From Conus ventricosus (taxonomy: Eukaryota; Mollusca; Gastropoda; Neogastropoda; Conidae): 64,000 nt of DNA. The stretch lies in NCBI GenBank assembly GCA_018398815.1, contig CM031600.1, positions 55,808,223 through 55,872,222 of the forward strand. Reading direction: 5' to 3'. Below, piece by piece: positions 35,501-45,196 of this stretch (its first letter is position 1; every line of letters starts with the position of its first letter). The notes beneath the pieces were generated by a model. That model saw only the letters and a list, made by a program, of their open reading frames with translations, was not told the DNA's origin and searched no databases. The position numbers and the translations under genes were made by a program.

Positions 35501-38500
35501 AATTGTAATACAACACAGGTAACGTATTAATAATTTAATATTACAGACAATATTGACATAATGAATTTAGAAATAACACTGTACTTCAGCCTCTGGCAAA
35601 AACATGTCTCACCTTCAACTATCATTTTCAATTTCATTTTGTAAAACATTTAGAAAATACTTTTTTTTTTTTTTTTTGCTGTCCCAACCTCTGCGCCACC
35701 TCAGAGGCAGTGCACCCACGCCGCTCATTCCGACAACCCGTCCACAGCCACAGCCTGGTCGGCCCTGCTGCAGCCCCGGCACCGGCAATCCACAGGGAGC
35801 AGTCAATGTCAAGTCGTCAAGAGGCAATCCACTGGAGGAGACACTGCACTGCTGCGGGGTCACTTCGGTGGTGTTCAGTGGCGCCTGTTCTGATCTAACA
35901 TACGCAGGACACCACCTACTAAGCCCCCTACTGTCAACAATAATTGCTTAGTCGCGGAGCCGGCGTGAGTGAGCTCTCCCTCCGGAGGGCGCCACCACGT
36001 CCGTCCAACGACAGCCCCCATGGACTCGCCGATACCGGCGACCCGACGGAACCAAACCAAGGCTACAGACATGGAAAGGACATCGAAATTGAGGTCACCA
36101 TGAGAGCAGGGCATGAAGGGCCACAGAATTTGAGACTTTTTTTTTTTTAATGCTGATTGATGAGAATGAGGATGATTAAGATGATGCTACGGATTTCCAT
36201 TTCGGTCTGAGACTACTTGACAGGGCTGTACTCTACGCTTCCTTTCATAATATATCCCAGCGTCAACCAGGCCCCAGAGATACAGACACCTGCAGTGTTG
36301 GTCAGGAAATTTGAGCAACACTCTCAGAAACGCATCCATTAAGTGGATGAAACTCGACTGTGTGGTCCCAGTCTTCCCAACTGAGTCCGCAGCTACTCAA
36401 CTCTGGGTAGGAGCCGGTCGGGGGAGAAAAACCACATGACTTCTGATGGGATTCGAACCCACGACCTCCCAGCCGGGAGTCCGTGACGCTAACCACTTCG
36501 CCACGGTGGCTGGTATTTAGAAAATACTTATCCACATGTCCGATTGCTGCTTAACTACACAATTAACAATCTTTACTTTGTAAGCCAGTTTTCTACAAAG
36601 TTCTGAAAGTGTCAGAACAGCATGATACTAGAATGTGAAACACTTTTCATAAAGTATTTACATGTCTGTGACATACACTGCAGAGGACAGTATCATTATC
36701 AATGATCTTTTAAATGGGAATGCTTTGCCATGCTTGAAATGCTGGTAACATATAGCTAAAACTGTATTTAGTCAGGTCCCTTGGAGTATCCCCTGGACAG
36801 CTTGCAGAAAAAAAAGTATTAAATATCAAGAGTTTTTCCATCTGATTATGAATATCTTTTGGGGCATATACCAGTGTTGAAAGAGACACATGATGAGAAT
36901 ACGTTTTGGCGCTTGTCAGTGAGAATTTGGTACACCACAGTCCACAGTATTCAGGCACGCTATACGTGAACATAAGTAGCTGCTGCTAATATGGAAACCA
37001 GTATGAAAAATTATAACATATAGCAGACTAAAGAATCAACCTTTGTTGCAGATTCTCAAACAAAATATCCCAGTCAGTACGGGTACAAGGATTTTTCAGG
37101 ACATGATTCAGATAAAAAGTTTACTTTGTACCAAAGTATACAAGATTATGACTGTTTGTAAGCTAAGAAAGGAAGACCTGAGATAAAGACTGAACTTGCA
37201 ATTAATGGATCTCTGATTTTGTCAATGGTTTACACTTGTCTCATGTACACGAGCCTCTGATGATTCCTTGATGTAAGCGTTCCAAGCATGTCTTGGTTAA
37301 ATCACCCCAAGCATTGTGAGCACTTAACCCCGTAGGTTGAACTTTGCTCCAGATTTAATCAGGAAATATGACTGAAAGTTTATATCAAGTCCAAATCCCT
37401 TCAACATTTCAATGTTTGCCCATCTCAATTTTTGTGCAAGTGTGAAAGTTTGCTTGGACAAATTGCTTTAAGAAAATTAAGGGTAGTTTGTGTAGATGTC
37501 ATGATCTTAACAGTGAAGCTGCACATGGGTTTCCTTCTATTGCTCAACATTAACTAATCATACTCTAATAATAATAATCTAATCATACATACTGGTTTAA
37601 TCCTGAGCAAGTTTCCACTCACTGAGCAAGTACGCACACACTCATGGTGAACTTTAGTGATAAGCTTCCTGTTAAAAAACAAAAATTAAAAGTTTCAAAA
37701 AAGATGAATGAAAACAGTTCAGCACACCATAAAACTGATTTTGCTACCTTACCTCCATGGGAGTGACCATGACACTAGGGTCTGTAAAAAAGTCGTTCAT
37801 AGTAAGCAATACAAGAGTCCTTCTGGAAGGTGACTTGAGACCTGACATAGCTGGCGATGGTGGAAAAGAAACTGTGGTTCTCATCTGGCTTGCCACCACA
37901 GCCTGCTGGCATGTCTTTCATCAGAGCTTCATGTTGCTTTGCAACCTCACTCTATAACACAGTTACAATGTGATTATTCAGGGTTTGTTTTGTTAAATAT
38001 GATCTTTTTAACGTAATACATGAATGCCAGGCTATATCTACAAAAAAAAAAAAAAATCAACATCTGACAGTAAAATGTACACACCAGTAACCACGCATAA
38101 ATGTCGTCCTTTGCAGAAGTGAGCGAGTTAAGAAAAAAAAAACCATAGTGGAAAAGTTTGTATCATCAAATATACTCACTTCAACTGATACCCTCAAAGT
38201 TGTATGTAAGCCATGACCAACACATGAACAGCAATGTTACTACTACATGAGTATTCATTATGGCACCAAGATGAATAATGGGGAATGTTCTGTGGTGGTG
38301 CTTACATCCTAAGTATCTGGTGTATGCCGGGCATATTAAGGTTTCCTTAACCCCAGGTATTTATCACCTGCATCTAATCTTGTACACACACACTTGAAGA
38401 CAGCTAGGACAATAACAGATCTGTACAAGTTGGTCTGGGAGATGGGAACATTTCTGCTCCATACTGCAGCCTTCCCTCCCCGCCTCCCTTAGACAATAAC

Positions 38501-41500
38501 AGGGCTTGAACCCACGATCCTCAAAGAGCCATGTGGTCCAACTACTTGACCGTTGGACCCATCTTGTAAGTAAAACCCACAGAAATGAAAAAGAACGATG
38601 GACAGATTTAACAACAGATGACACCTTACAATTTTTAATTCAATGAATTTGTGTACTACTCCAGTGTTTTCAGCTATTGCCTACTGTCTATGTGTGGAAG
38701 GCAATTAAACAGAGTATCTCTTTTTCAAATGTCAGCAGCAGCCTGAATATCAATCACAAAATATTACAGGCTGTCATCTTCAGGTTACACAACATCTGCG
38801 TAAATGGAGTGATTGTAAGAAGTCTGACTGGAGTCAGGGATGTAAGTGGAACAATTCCGAAAATGGATTGTGGCCTTCCTTCGAATTCTGAAATTGAATA
38901 GTGGGCACCCTCACTTTTTTCCACACACTGTCAATCTTCAGTGCTTACAAAACATGATAAGGTAACAGTTCAAGTAAAACAACGAAGTAACGGATTTACT
39001 GATAGGGTAAGACATACTGTGTAGAGCCAAGGAAAAAAATGTTTGGATTTGGTCTCTATTTCAGTGCTCTTTCATCAAATACGAAGGAAAGTACAGGGTC
39101 CTTCTGAAGTAAAATTTTGCCCTTGGCCTCAATGACCTGATTGCTCTTGTTTGTTTTGTACAGGTACAGGTGGTGATGGTGGCTCCCTCAAGCTTTGAAC
39201 TGTTGATTGTGCTGTACTGGTTTATTTGCATGAGAAGTCCATTATTTTTCCCCCACATGAGCTGTACTTCAACACTGAATTAGTTAGTCATGACAGTGAC
39301 ACCTCATTTACATTGATATGTAAGCACACATGATTCTGTGCTGGAACATCATCATTAAGTTCGTCCAGCCACTCCCATTTCCATCAATTTTTCAAATGGT
39401 TTTCACCGACTCACATATCAACATTATTTTTTGCCAAGTACATCACTTTTTCTTCTTTTCTTTTCTTCCCCCATACACACACTAACCAAGTAAGCAACCA
39501 GTTAACTGTCCTGCCTGCCCATGGCTTGACAGGAAGTCACTTTTACAGTTTTCAAAATATTTTAGAACAGTTCCTGCATGCAAGCCTCTTGCCATTAAAG
39601 GTGTGTTTTTAAGATTTTGCATCCAAAATTCAACAGATGATGCTGAAATCCACTGACTTTTTTTTTCTTTTCCAGACTACTTATTTCATTTTCAATCACA
39701 CCTTTCAAAATAAATTGTACCAGAACATAAACCAAACACAAAATGCTGCTTTGCCAAAATATGTAGGAACTGGAAAGTCGCTACTTCAGAGGCACACCGT
39801 TCATCTCCAAAATGGCAGATTTGAGAAATGCCCACTTGAAGTTTTTAAACAATGGCAGAAGTCACACGAGTACTTCTATAGTCACATAACTCACAATGGT
39901 TCAAGTTCAAGTTGTAATGTATAAGTGCTGTTAGCAGCATCAAACAGTATTCAACAGAAAACATAAAAACACACATTTACAAAAAATAGTCATTCCTTGC
40001 TTTGAAAACTGCATCGCAGGGCTCTTCATAATTTGGAGCAAACCAGACTTCCAGTGGTAAGCCTGGTGTAGCGCACTCTTTATCTGACCTCCTAGCCTCT
40101 CCCTCCCACATGGCAGAGCAGGCCATAAATCAGTGTAATGAGGAAGGCAGACGTTTTTCCTCCTGCTGCCCTTATCTTTCACAGCAGGGAAGAGTATCAG
40201 CCAGGTGTACGGAGGTAGCCTACCCTCCCTTCCTTTCCTTAACATATCCTCTTTCTCAGCACAGTTGGTTAAAGCCGGGTGTTCCGCTGTTGCTCCAAAC
40301 ACATAGGTAATCTTGCTCTGTGCCACAAGTGTTTTTTTCGCTTTATCTCTGCTATTATGCAACATCACATCACCAGGTTTGGAGCTCTTGATAAGACCAT
40401 GAAAAGACACACAATGCACCAAAAAACCCAAAACCCAAAATTTGGAGGTAATCTGGTGTGGCTCTAATGTAGCGAAGTGATCAAAGAAAATCCCAACACT
40501 CCAGAGAGTACCAAAACACAAATCACACAAAACAAGAGACAACTTCTTCAATTTTTTTTTTCTGATCTGGACTTCTGATTTATTTTCATGAATTTACAGC
40601 TCTGCAGTATCCTATCAACTTGCCACTTCTTTATCATTTGTACTTACCAAGAGAATACTACTGAATTCTGCCACAAACAATCATGCACCAACCAACTAAC
40701 AGTACCAACACCATTTATCTTTAGATTAACCCTTGGCTGTTAGGAATGATATGCTTCATACCTTGTACAGTCGATACCATGTCATTCCAACACTGATCCA
40801 AAAGCCACTAATCAGCAGCCACCTCCAGCGTACTTTAGGTAACATCACAGCCAACACCACAACACATGTAACAAAAGAAAGGATCTGCAAAAAAACAGTT
40901 TAAGTCAATGGCATTGTGTAATTCTACAGAAGGCATGAATAATGATAAATATACTTCATATACCTACACTTACATTTTAATCAAATAAGATCATTATGCA
41001 GATCAAAATCATACCGACAACTACATGACTGGGTGCATACATCTTAAAAGCCCAGTTTAGACAAGCTAATTTGTTTAATTTCAGGCAGTTAATGAATACC
41101 ATACCACAAGCAAAAAAAAAAAAAAAACCCCAGGAAAACAAGACATGTTTGAACAGTTATACACATATAGGCCTATAGAAAGATTACAACACACACACAC
41201 ACACACACTTTTGTTTCTCCCACGTATCACCAAAAGCAGATATACACATAGAGAGAGACAGATATGACTTCAAAAAGCTGTAATTTGAAAGCACGCACAC
41301 ACACACACACATGCAAAACATTAATTAAAAAAAATAACAATGGTAAGAGTCAGGAGAAATTAATTACCTGCTGAGCCTTGTCCAGCGTCACACCAAAGTA
41401 TTTCTCCACCCACAAGTAACGAAGACTGGGATCATCAGCGTTCAGAACGTGGACACCCTGAACAGCCTCATTCAAAATGTCGTGAGCATTGAACACGCTG

Positions 41501-43005
41501 TCTCTGCCGTGATCTCTCTTGAAGTTCTCCAACATGTCAACTTGATAATAAGTAAGGCGTAGTCGCAAACACAGGTCTGTTGGAATGTCTGTATCCATCT
41601 GAACATGAGAACATCTTCCAACTCAATTAATGAAGAAAAAAAATCATTTCATAATTTCTTAACAACAGTTACAAGCATTTGCATGCACTTAAGTATGTCC
41701 ATAAAGTTACAATTTGGCAAAAAACAAAACTGGTTACCACACCCCAACCAACCTGCTTTTTTTCTGATCATTCTAATTTTTTCTTCTGATGGTGAGAAAA
41801 AGTAGAGGTTCATACAGAATAAACTGCTGGCAGGCCAGTCTTCCTTACATTCCTTCAAACCTCTAGAATATAGGTAACTTTCATGTGATCTCACCATGAA
41901 AAAAATGGGCATCTTTTATCACAAGTCCCGTCTACAATGATTTCCTACTCTAACTTTGGAATACTATGAACATGCACTGAAAAACAAAGTTTTAATAGAA
42001 ATGTGGTGGAAATACAAACTGGATGTGTTTAATTTAACAAAGGGTAAATGTCCAGCCACAAAAGTGAAGACTTCATCACAGACGGCTTATCTTGAATGTC
42101 GGTCATCACAAAAGAGTAAAAAGCCTTCCAGCTACCCTATTTTTTGGCCACTTTACCTAGACACAACCTTGGGGAGGGGAGAGGGGGGGGGGGGGGGGGG
42201 GGGGGGGTGCCAAGCTATTAATTATTTTCTTTCTTACAAAGTGTAATACCAAGCATTACCCTAGCGAAACATGATAAATGTCAGAATGACCATCATGAAA
42301 CAGTTATGCTCATAGCTTATGGTCCTTACACAGTTGTGTTAACTATTTAATACAGACACTGAAGAGTGCGCACACACACACACACACACACAAATGCAGA
42401 TGACTTTTGACCTGAGACACAACATTTGGTTTTCAAAAGCGTAAAGACACAAAGAGGTTTAACCTGCGAAACTTTGTCCCCAACAAAACGAAGCAGCCTG
42501 GACACAAACTGCTGAAACAGTGAAAGAGCTGGACAGGATTTTCCAGCATCAGACATCTGCTCTTGCTTGGATGGGGGCATCGATTCTGGGATCTCATCTT
42601 CTTTTGGTGGAGTTGGTTCTGCTTCTCGCCCTGGTTCTGACACTTTGTCTTCTTGTGGTGTGCCTCCTGCCGATTGCTGATGTTCTTTTGCAGGAGATTT
42701 TTTTCGCGACACTTTATCCTTTTGTTCTTTTGTAGACGGCTGTACTTGATCTGGTTTTTCGACTTCTTTTACTTTCTGCAAGAAAATGGAGGCAGACATA
42801 AACTTGCATGCTTATGCATATCTTGTTTTTATTTTTGAACAAGGTTCGATCGATTTGGGGCGAGGGTGGGTGGGAAGGTAGGAGGAGAGGGAAAGGAAGG
42901 AGGGGGGGGAGGGGCAAAGCATGTGTATGTATGGGGTGTCAATTCAGGATGATGATTTGTGTGTGTGTGTGGGCATGAATATGTTTGAAAGTGTATACAT
43001 GTTAA

Positions 43006-43081
<76 letters not shown>

Positions 43082-43191
43082 ATGCACACGCGAGTGCATA
43101 AGATAAGATAAGATAATGTTGCTTATAGCCCAGCCGACGCGAGCGCATGTCTGTGTGTGTGTGTGTGTATGTGTGTGTGCGTGTGTGTGCA

Positions 43192-43259
<68 letters not shown>

Positions 43260-43769
43260 CATACGACGTGCATGAGTACAGTCAGGGTCATGCACAAAAG
43301 AATATATAATCAAACTATTTATTCCTTTATTTCAAAATCCTTTGTGCTACTTAACAAGGATGTATGTATATACTCAAAATTTCAACTTAAAAAAAAGAAA
43401 CACGTTGAATATGATCTATTGCTTTTTTTTGCATTTCTACCATGAAAAGAATTCCTATCTTTTAAAAACTGTTATTATAATTGATTGATAACTGGGAAGG
43501 AGCAATATTACCATAAACTAACTCAGTTTATAAAGTTTTAAATATAACTTTTATTACACTAAACTGGCTCTCATTTCATCTCTGTCAATCAACAAATATG
43601 CAACAAACGTGACCAACATGTGTATATTTACCTTTCTCATTCTCATATTTGCATGGTCAAAGTTTACCATATCAAAAGGGTCCAGCTCTTCATCTTCCTC
43701 CACTTGGGCACACAAAACTGTCACACTGATGACACCAGAGACCAACAGTAACACTGCTAATATCTGCAT
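28949..43769 (-). CDS. CLCC1: CLCC1-like ER membrane protein, seven coding exons, one frameshifted
   Basis: Chloride channel CLIC-like protein 1 is an ER-membrane protein reported as an anion channel needed for ER calcium and folding homeostasis. Seven exons joined in order encode about 609 residues (human about 550). They comprise a signal peptide, an acidic DPFDMVNFD segment, a variable luminal linker, a conserved helical luminal domain, two adjacent membrane segments (exon 4), a Cys-containing luminal loop (exon 5), a third membrane segment (exon 6) and a long cytoplasmic tail (exon 7). Every joint is GT-AG and phase 0. Exon 5 is 199 bases, one too many, giving a stop as assembled. AG at 43773 just upstream of the ATG implies a 5' non-coding exon further right. 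The homology is strong over exons 1, 3, 4, 5 and 6; the tail is less conserved. Confidence 0.88.
29552..31425 (-). other. CLCC1 intron 6
   Basis: Contains an (AAC)n tail after GCCAGGGTACG near 30755-30785, suggesting a small retroposon end. A 72-codon open stretch at 31092-30877 is flanked by AG and GT but has a frame-dependent stop; I do not call it an exon. Confidence 0.6.
31426..31650 (-). CDS. CLCC1: CLCC1 coding exon 6 (third membrane segment)
   Basis: 75 codons from ALAVAVVQTMLKPLRTVGTE through SEFLRALVKDLP. The membrane segment FISVMIVCTFFTLILLLICG follows. Human has KALAVTFTTFVTEPLKHIG and GEFIKALMKEIP at the same place. Acceptor GATTTTTTAG, donor AGA/GTGAGT. Confidence 0.9.
31925..32575 (+). 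repeat. Tandem array of ~54-61-bp A-rich units
   Basis: About 11 copies of a unit with ATGGAGATTAACTAACAAAT and GGGTATATACACTCAAACAG. Length differences come mainly from the poly(A) segment at each unit's end. The KNKWRLTNKWVYTLKQQ repeats seen in translation are a by-product. The regular A-tail per unit suggests expansion of a retroposon 3' end. Confidence 0.9.
32880..34830 (+). repeat. ~146-bp satellite array with an internal palindrome, about 13 copies
   Basis: Each unit carries GACCCATAATGAACATACCT, then AAGATCGGCCAAGTACTTTC and TGAGATATTCCATAAAGAAG. A perfect or near-perfect 31-bp palindrome of the type CCGTTATAGCCRTTA-G-TAAYGGCTATAACGG is also present. From about 33500 two variants (ACAAATTTTCAGAAAG and GCTAATTTTCACAAAG) largely alternate, so a dimeric higher-order unit is forming. 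The last unit runs into GGACGGACACACACACA. No coding. Confidence 0.9.
34904..34934. other. Perfect 8-bp terminal hairpin beyond the satellite
   Basis: GTACTCCC (34904-34911) and GGGAGTAC (34927-34934) with a 15-base loop, 45 bases after the (AC)n that ends the satellite. It could be the 3' hairpin of a Helitron-like element that carries the array; a CTRR end was not found. Confidence 0.4.
35663..36514 (-). mobile_element. Long (~850 bp) tRNA-headed retroposon with target-site duplication
   Basis: On the minus strand it starts GCCACCGTGGCGAAGTGG (A box) and GGGTTCGAATCCCATC (B box), resembling a tRNA-Ser 5' part. It continues ~780 bp through unique sequence and ends in poly(A) (T17 on + at 35662-35678). 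The flanks carry a 15-bp duplication, ATTTAGAAAATACTT, at 35648-35662 and 36515-36529. It was therefore retroposed recently as one unit. SINEs are normally 100-500 bp. Related copies lie at 58060-58770 and 48405-48575. Short open frames inside show no protein similarity. Confidence 0.85.
37753..37951 (-). CDS. CLCC1: CLCC1 coding exon 5, carrying a +1 frameshift
   Basis: 199 bases. The reading SEVAKQHEALMKDMPAGCGG and on to CIAYYERLF matches the human EVAKM...C..KYYELLL stretch. At the T6 run (A6 on + at 37786-37791) the frame then shifts, and TAG follows at 37777-37775. With one T fewer the frame would continue to the GAG/GTAAGG donor with the expected residues and phase 0. Either a sequencing/assembly homopolymer error or a genuine disabling mutation. 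The exon's neighbours show no decay, so error is more likely. Confidence 0.85.
37952..40761 (-). other. CLCC1 intron 4
   Basis: 2.8 kb with a tRNA-like SINE head (38365-38575); otherwise no feature recognised. Confidence 0.6.
38365..38575 (-). mobile_element. tRNA-like SINE fragment of another type
   Basis: The minus strand reads GTCCAACGGTCAAGTAGTTG, then GATCGTGGGTTCAAGCCC. The second has a good pol III B box; the first is a weak A box. The downstream part is not shared with the other SINEs here. No target-site duplication seen. Confidence 0.5.
40762..40884 (-). CDS. CLCC1: CLCC1 coding exon 4 (two membrane segments)
   Basis: 41 codons: SFVTCVVVLAVML, a short KVRWRW turn, then LLISGFWISVGMTWYRLYK. 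This aligns with the human CIVVLVATELW and LIISFLFSLGWNWMYLYK. Acceptor TTTTTTGCAG, donor AAG/GTATGA. Confidence 0.9.
41368..41598 (-). CDS. CLCC1: CLCC1 coding exon 3 (conserved luminal helical domain)
   Basis: 77 codons between a CATGTTCAG acceptor and a CAG/GTAATT donor. It contains LTYYQVDMLENFKRDHG and LWVEKYFGVTLDKAQQ. The latter matches the human WKWRFEDSFGVDPYN segment, with the FGV core kept. Confidence 0.88.
42182..42207. repeat. Poly(G) run in CLCC1 intron 2
   Basis: About 24 consecutive Gs, able to form a G-quadruplex and prone to assembly error. Confidence 0.9.
42464..42775 (-). CDS. CLCC1: CLCC1 coding exon 2 (variable charged linker)
   Basis: 104 codons, acceptor TTCTTGCAG and donor CAG/GTTAAA. 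The first ~75 residues are Lys/Glu/Pro/Ser-rich and probably disordered. The last ~25 (ALSLFQQFVSRLLRFVGDKV) are helical and align with the human VFRRYLNKILIEAGKLGL region. The insert makes the protein longer than the vertebrate form. Confidence 0.8.
43012..43257. repeat. Two long (TG)n tracts around a LINE tail
   Basis: TG runs at 43012-43080 and about 43150-43257. Between them lies an inverted retroposon 3' end (43099-43140). All sit in CLCC1 intron 1 territory or just 3' of exon 1. The overlapping Thr-His and Cys-Val frames are simple repeat translations. Confidence 0.9.
43099..43140 (-). mobile_element. (TTATC)n-tailed LINE/SINE 3' end, inverted
   Basis: ATAAGATAAGATAAGATAAT followed by GTTGCTTATAGCCCAGCCGA is the reverse complement of the 3' end seen at 8911-8950. 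It is flanked on both sides by (TG)n, so no duplication could be read. Confidence 0.75.
43632..43769 (-). CDS. CLCC1: CLCC1 coding exon 1 (signal peptide and DPFDMVNFD segment)
   Basis: 46 codons. The ATG at 43769 has A at -3. Residues 1-21 are a hydrophobic signal peptide (MQILAVLLLVSGVISVTVLC). The following acidic stretch and NMRMRK match the human DPTDMLNYDAASGTMRK region in position and pattern. The donor is AAG/GTAAAT. Three bases of 5' UTR precede the ATG in this exon, after a TTTGTCCAG acceptor. Confidence 0.88.
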
Positions 43770-43773
43770 TGTC

Positions 43774-44550
43774 TGGACAAAAATGTAAAGATTAATGACA
43801 AGATTGCTTTCTGAACCTGTGTCTTGACAGAAATATAATGAACCAACATGCACACAACACCTACCAATCTGTAACTAATAGGATAATTTTTCTACTTTTT
43901 TTTTTTCTTGAAAAAGCCTGTGGTCAGATCACTATGCTTGGCTACCCCACTAACGGACATGTCTGTCATTTCGATCTGATGTTATGTGACTGAGCATACT
44001 AAGAGTGTGATGCACAAAATACCATTTAAAAACATGACTCAGACATCAATTGACTGAATAAAATTGAAAAATAGCTGTGACTTGAGTTGACCCTTGCTAA
44101 TTCTGCATGTGTGTAACCATTTCAGATCACAGTTTTCTGAATAAGTCCACAAGCCATTAATAAGATTTTCTAAGTCAGCTAAAAATCAGACAAAATGTTA
44201 TTCACTTCCTAACACATCAAGCTGATAACCTCAAGCGAAGCACATACTCATGCATGGCAAATCAAAATCAGAATGCATGAGCAAAGCGATCCATCACATT
44301 CACAAAAGCAAAACGGCAATGTTGAATATGACTGAGACTAAATGAAATGATTCAGATACTCTGCAATGATTCTTTAAACTTCTGTTCTGGGGACAAGATC
44401 ACCACTTACATTCACTGGTCAGATGATGCCCTTTTTGGAGTTTACCCCCCAACCTAGGTTATCACTTTAGAATTTAAACTGCAAGTCGGGCCTAATTCTT
44501 GAAACGTAAAAGCAACTGTGGTACTTTTAACAAAGAAACAGCAGTGTGAA
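43774..44550. other. Upstream region of CLCC1 exon 1
   Basis: Must contain intron if the acceptor at 43773 is used. No promoter element, repeat or exon could be identified. Confidence 0.4.
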
Positions 44551-44554
44551 TCTG

Positions 44555-44641
44555 AACACAACCAAACAACATCCTCATCTGATCACAACCAAACAACATC
44601 CTCATCTGATCACAACCAAACAACATCCTCATTCCTCATCT
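44555..44641 (+). repeat. 27-bp repeat, three copies, at the insertion site of a SINE
   Basis: CTGATCACAACCAAACAACA-type units lie in tandem immediately left of the SINE. A fourth copy lies immediately right of it (45164-45196). The outer copies may be the SINE's target-site duplication, with earlier local amplification. Confidence 0.8.
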
Positions 44642-45163
44642 GAGCCGGAATAGCTCAATTGGTAGAGCGCCGGACTCATAATCCTGGTGATCCTGGGGTT
44701 GCAGGTTCGAACCTCCACCAGGGCGTTTCGGTACAGGGGGATTTTTCCCTCAGAGTTAACATTTGTTCTGACTTCATTTCCCATAGTCCTTCGAATGAGA
44801 CTATAAACTGAGGTTCCGTGTGTAAACGCACGCATAACATCTTGCACACACGTAAAATCCCATCACGAACTTTCGGAAGAGTAGGCCAGTTTGTCCGTTG
44901 GTATGGATGACACGTTACACATAGCATGCACCCTGCGTGAGAAATGGAAAGAATGAAGGAAGAAAGGAAAATGGGTGATCGATATTGAACGATACTGACT
45001 GGATGACACGGGAAACGACTGAATGAAGCGCCGGCTGGGAGCTCTTCAGTCAGCACTACCCAGGTAGGCAGCCTGTTGTGTAAACGAGTGCTGATTGTAA
45101 AGCGCTTAGAGCTTGGTCTCTAGCCGAGAATAGGTGCTATAGAAGTATTCATTATTATTATTA
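44642..45163 (+). mobile_element. tRNA-headed SINE, copy 3, with a different 3' tail
   Basis: The head GCCGGAATAGCTCAATTGG and CAGGTTCGAACCTCC carry pol III boxes. The central ~270 bp match 24577-24980. After AGCATGCACC the two diverge. This copy continues to GTAAAGCGCTTAGAGCTTGG and GGTGCTATAGAAGTATTC, then (ATT)n. That tail type occurs in many invertebrate SINEs. A CCTGGTGAT duplication is seen in the head. Confidence 0.85.
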
Positions 45164-45196
45164 TCTGATCACAACCAAACAACATCCTCACTCCTC

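Larger units (their letters stand above)
31651..37752 (-). other. CLCC1 intron 5, repeat-filled
   Basis: 6.1 kb holding a ~58-bp array (31925-32575), the ~146-bp satellite (32880-34830), a terminal hairpin and the long tRNA-headed retroposon (35663-36514). The 36530-37752 part shows no feature I can name. Confidence 0.7.

Noticed and set aside
36440..36514. tRNA-Ser gene on the minus strand
   Set aside because: It is the head of an 850-bp retroposon bounded by a 15-bp target duplication, with decayed relatives at 58.7 kb.
39940..40551. 203-codon open frame on the minus strand in CLCC1 intron 4
   Set aside because: No recognisable motif, unusual composition for a gene, no flanking splice fit with the phase-0 CLCC1 exons, and it lies wholly within an intron whose neighbours join perfectly.
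42829..43445. Thr-His and Cys-Val repeat proteins
   Set aside because: Simple (TG)n/(CA)n translations on both strands.
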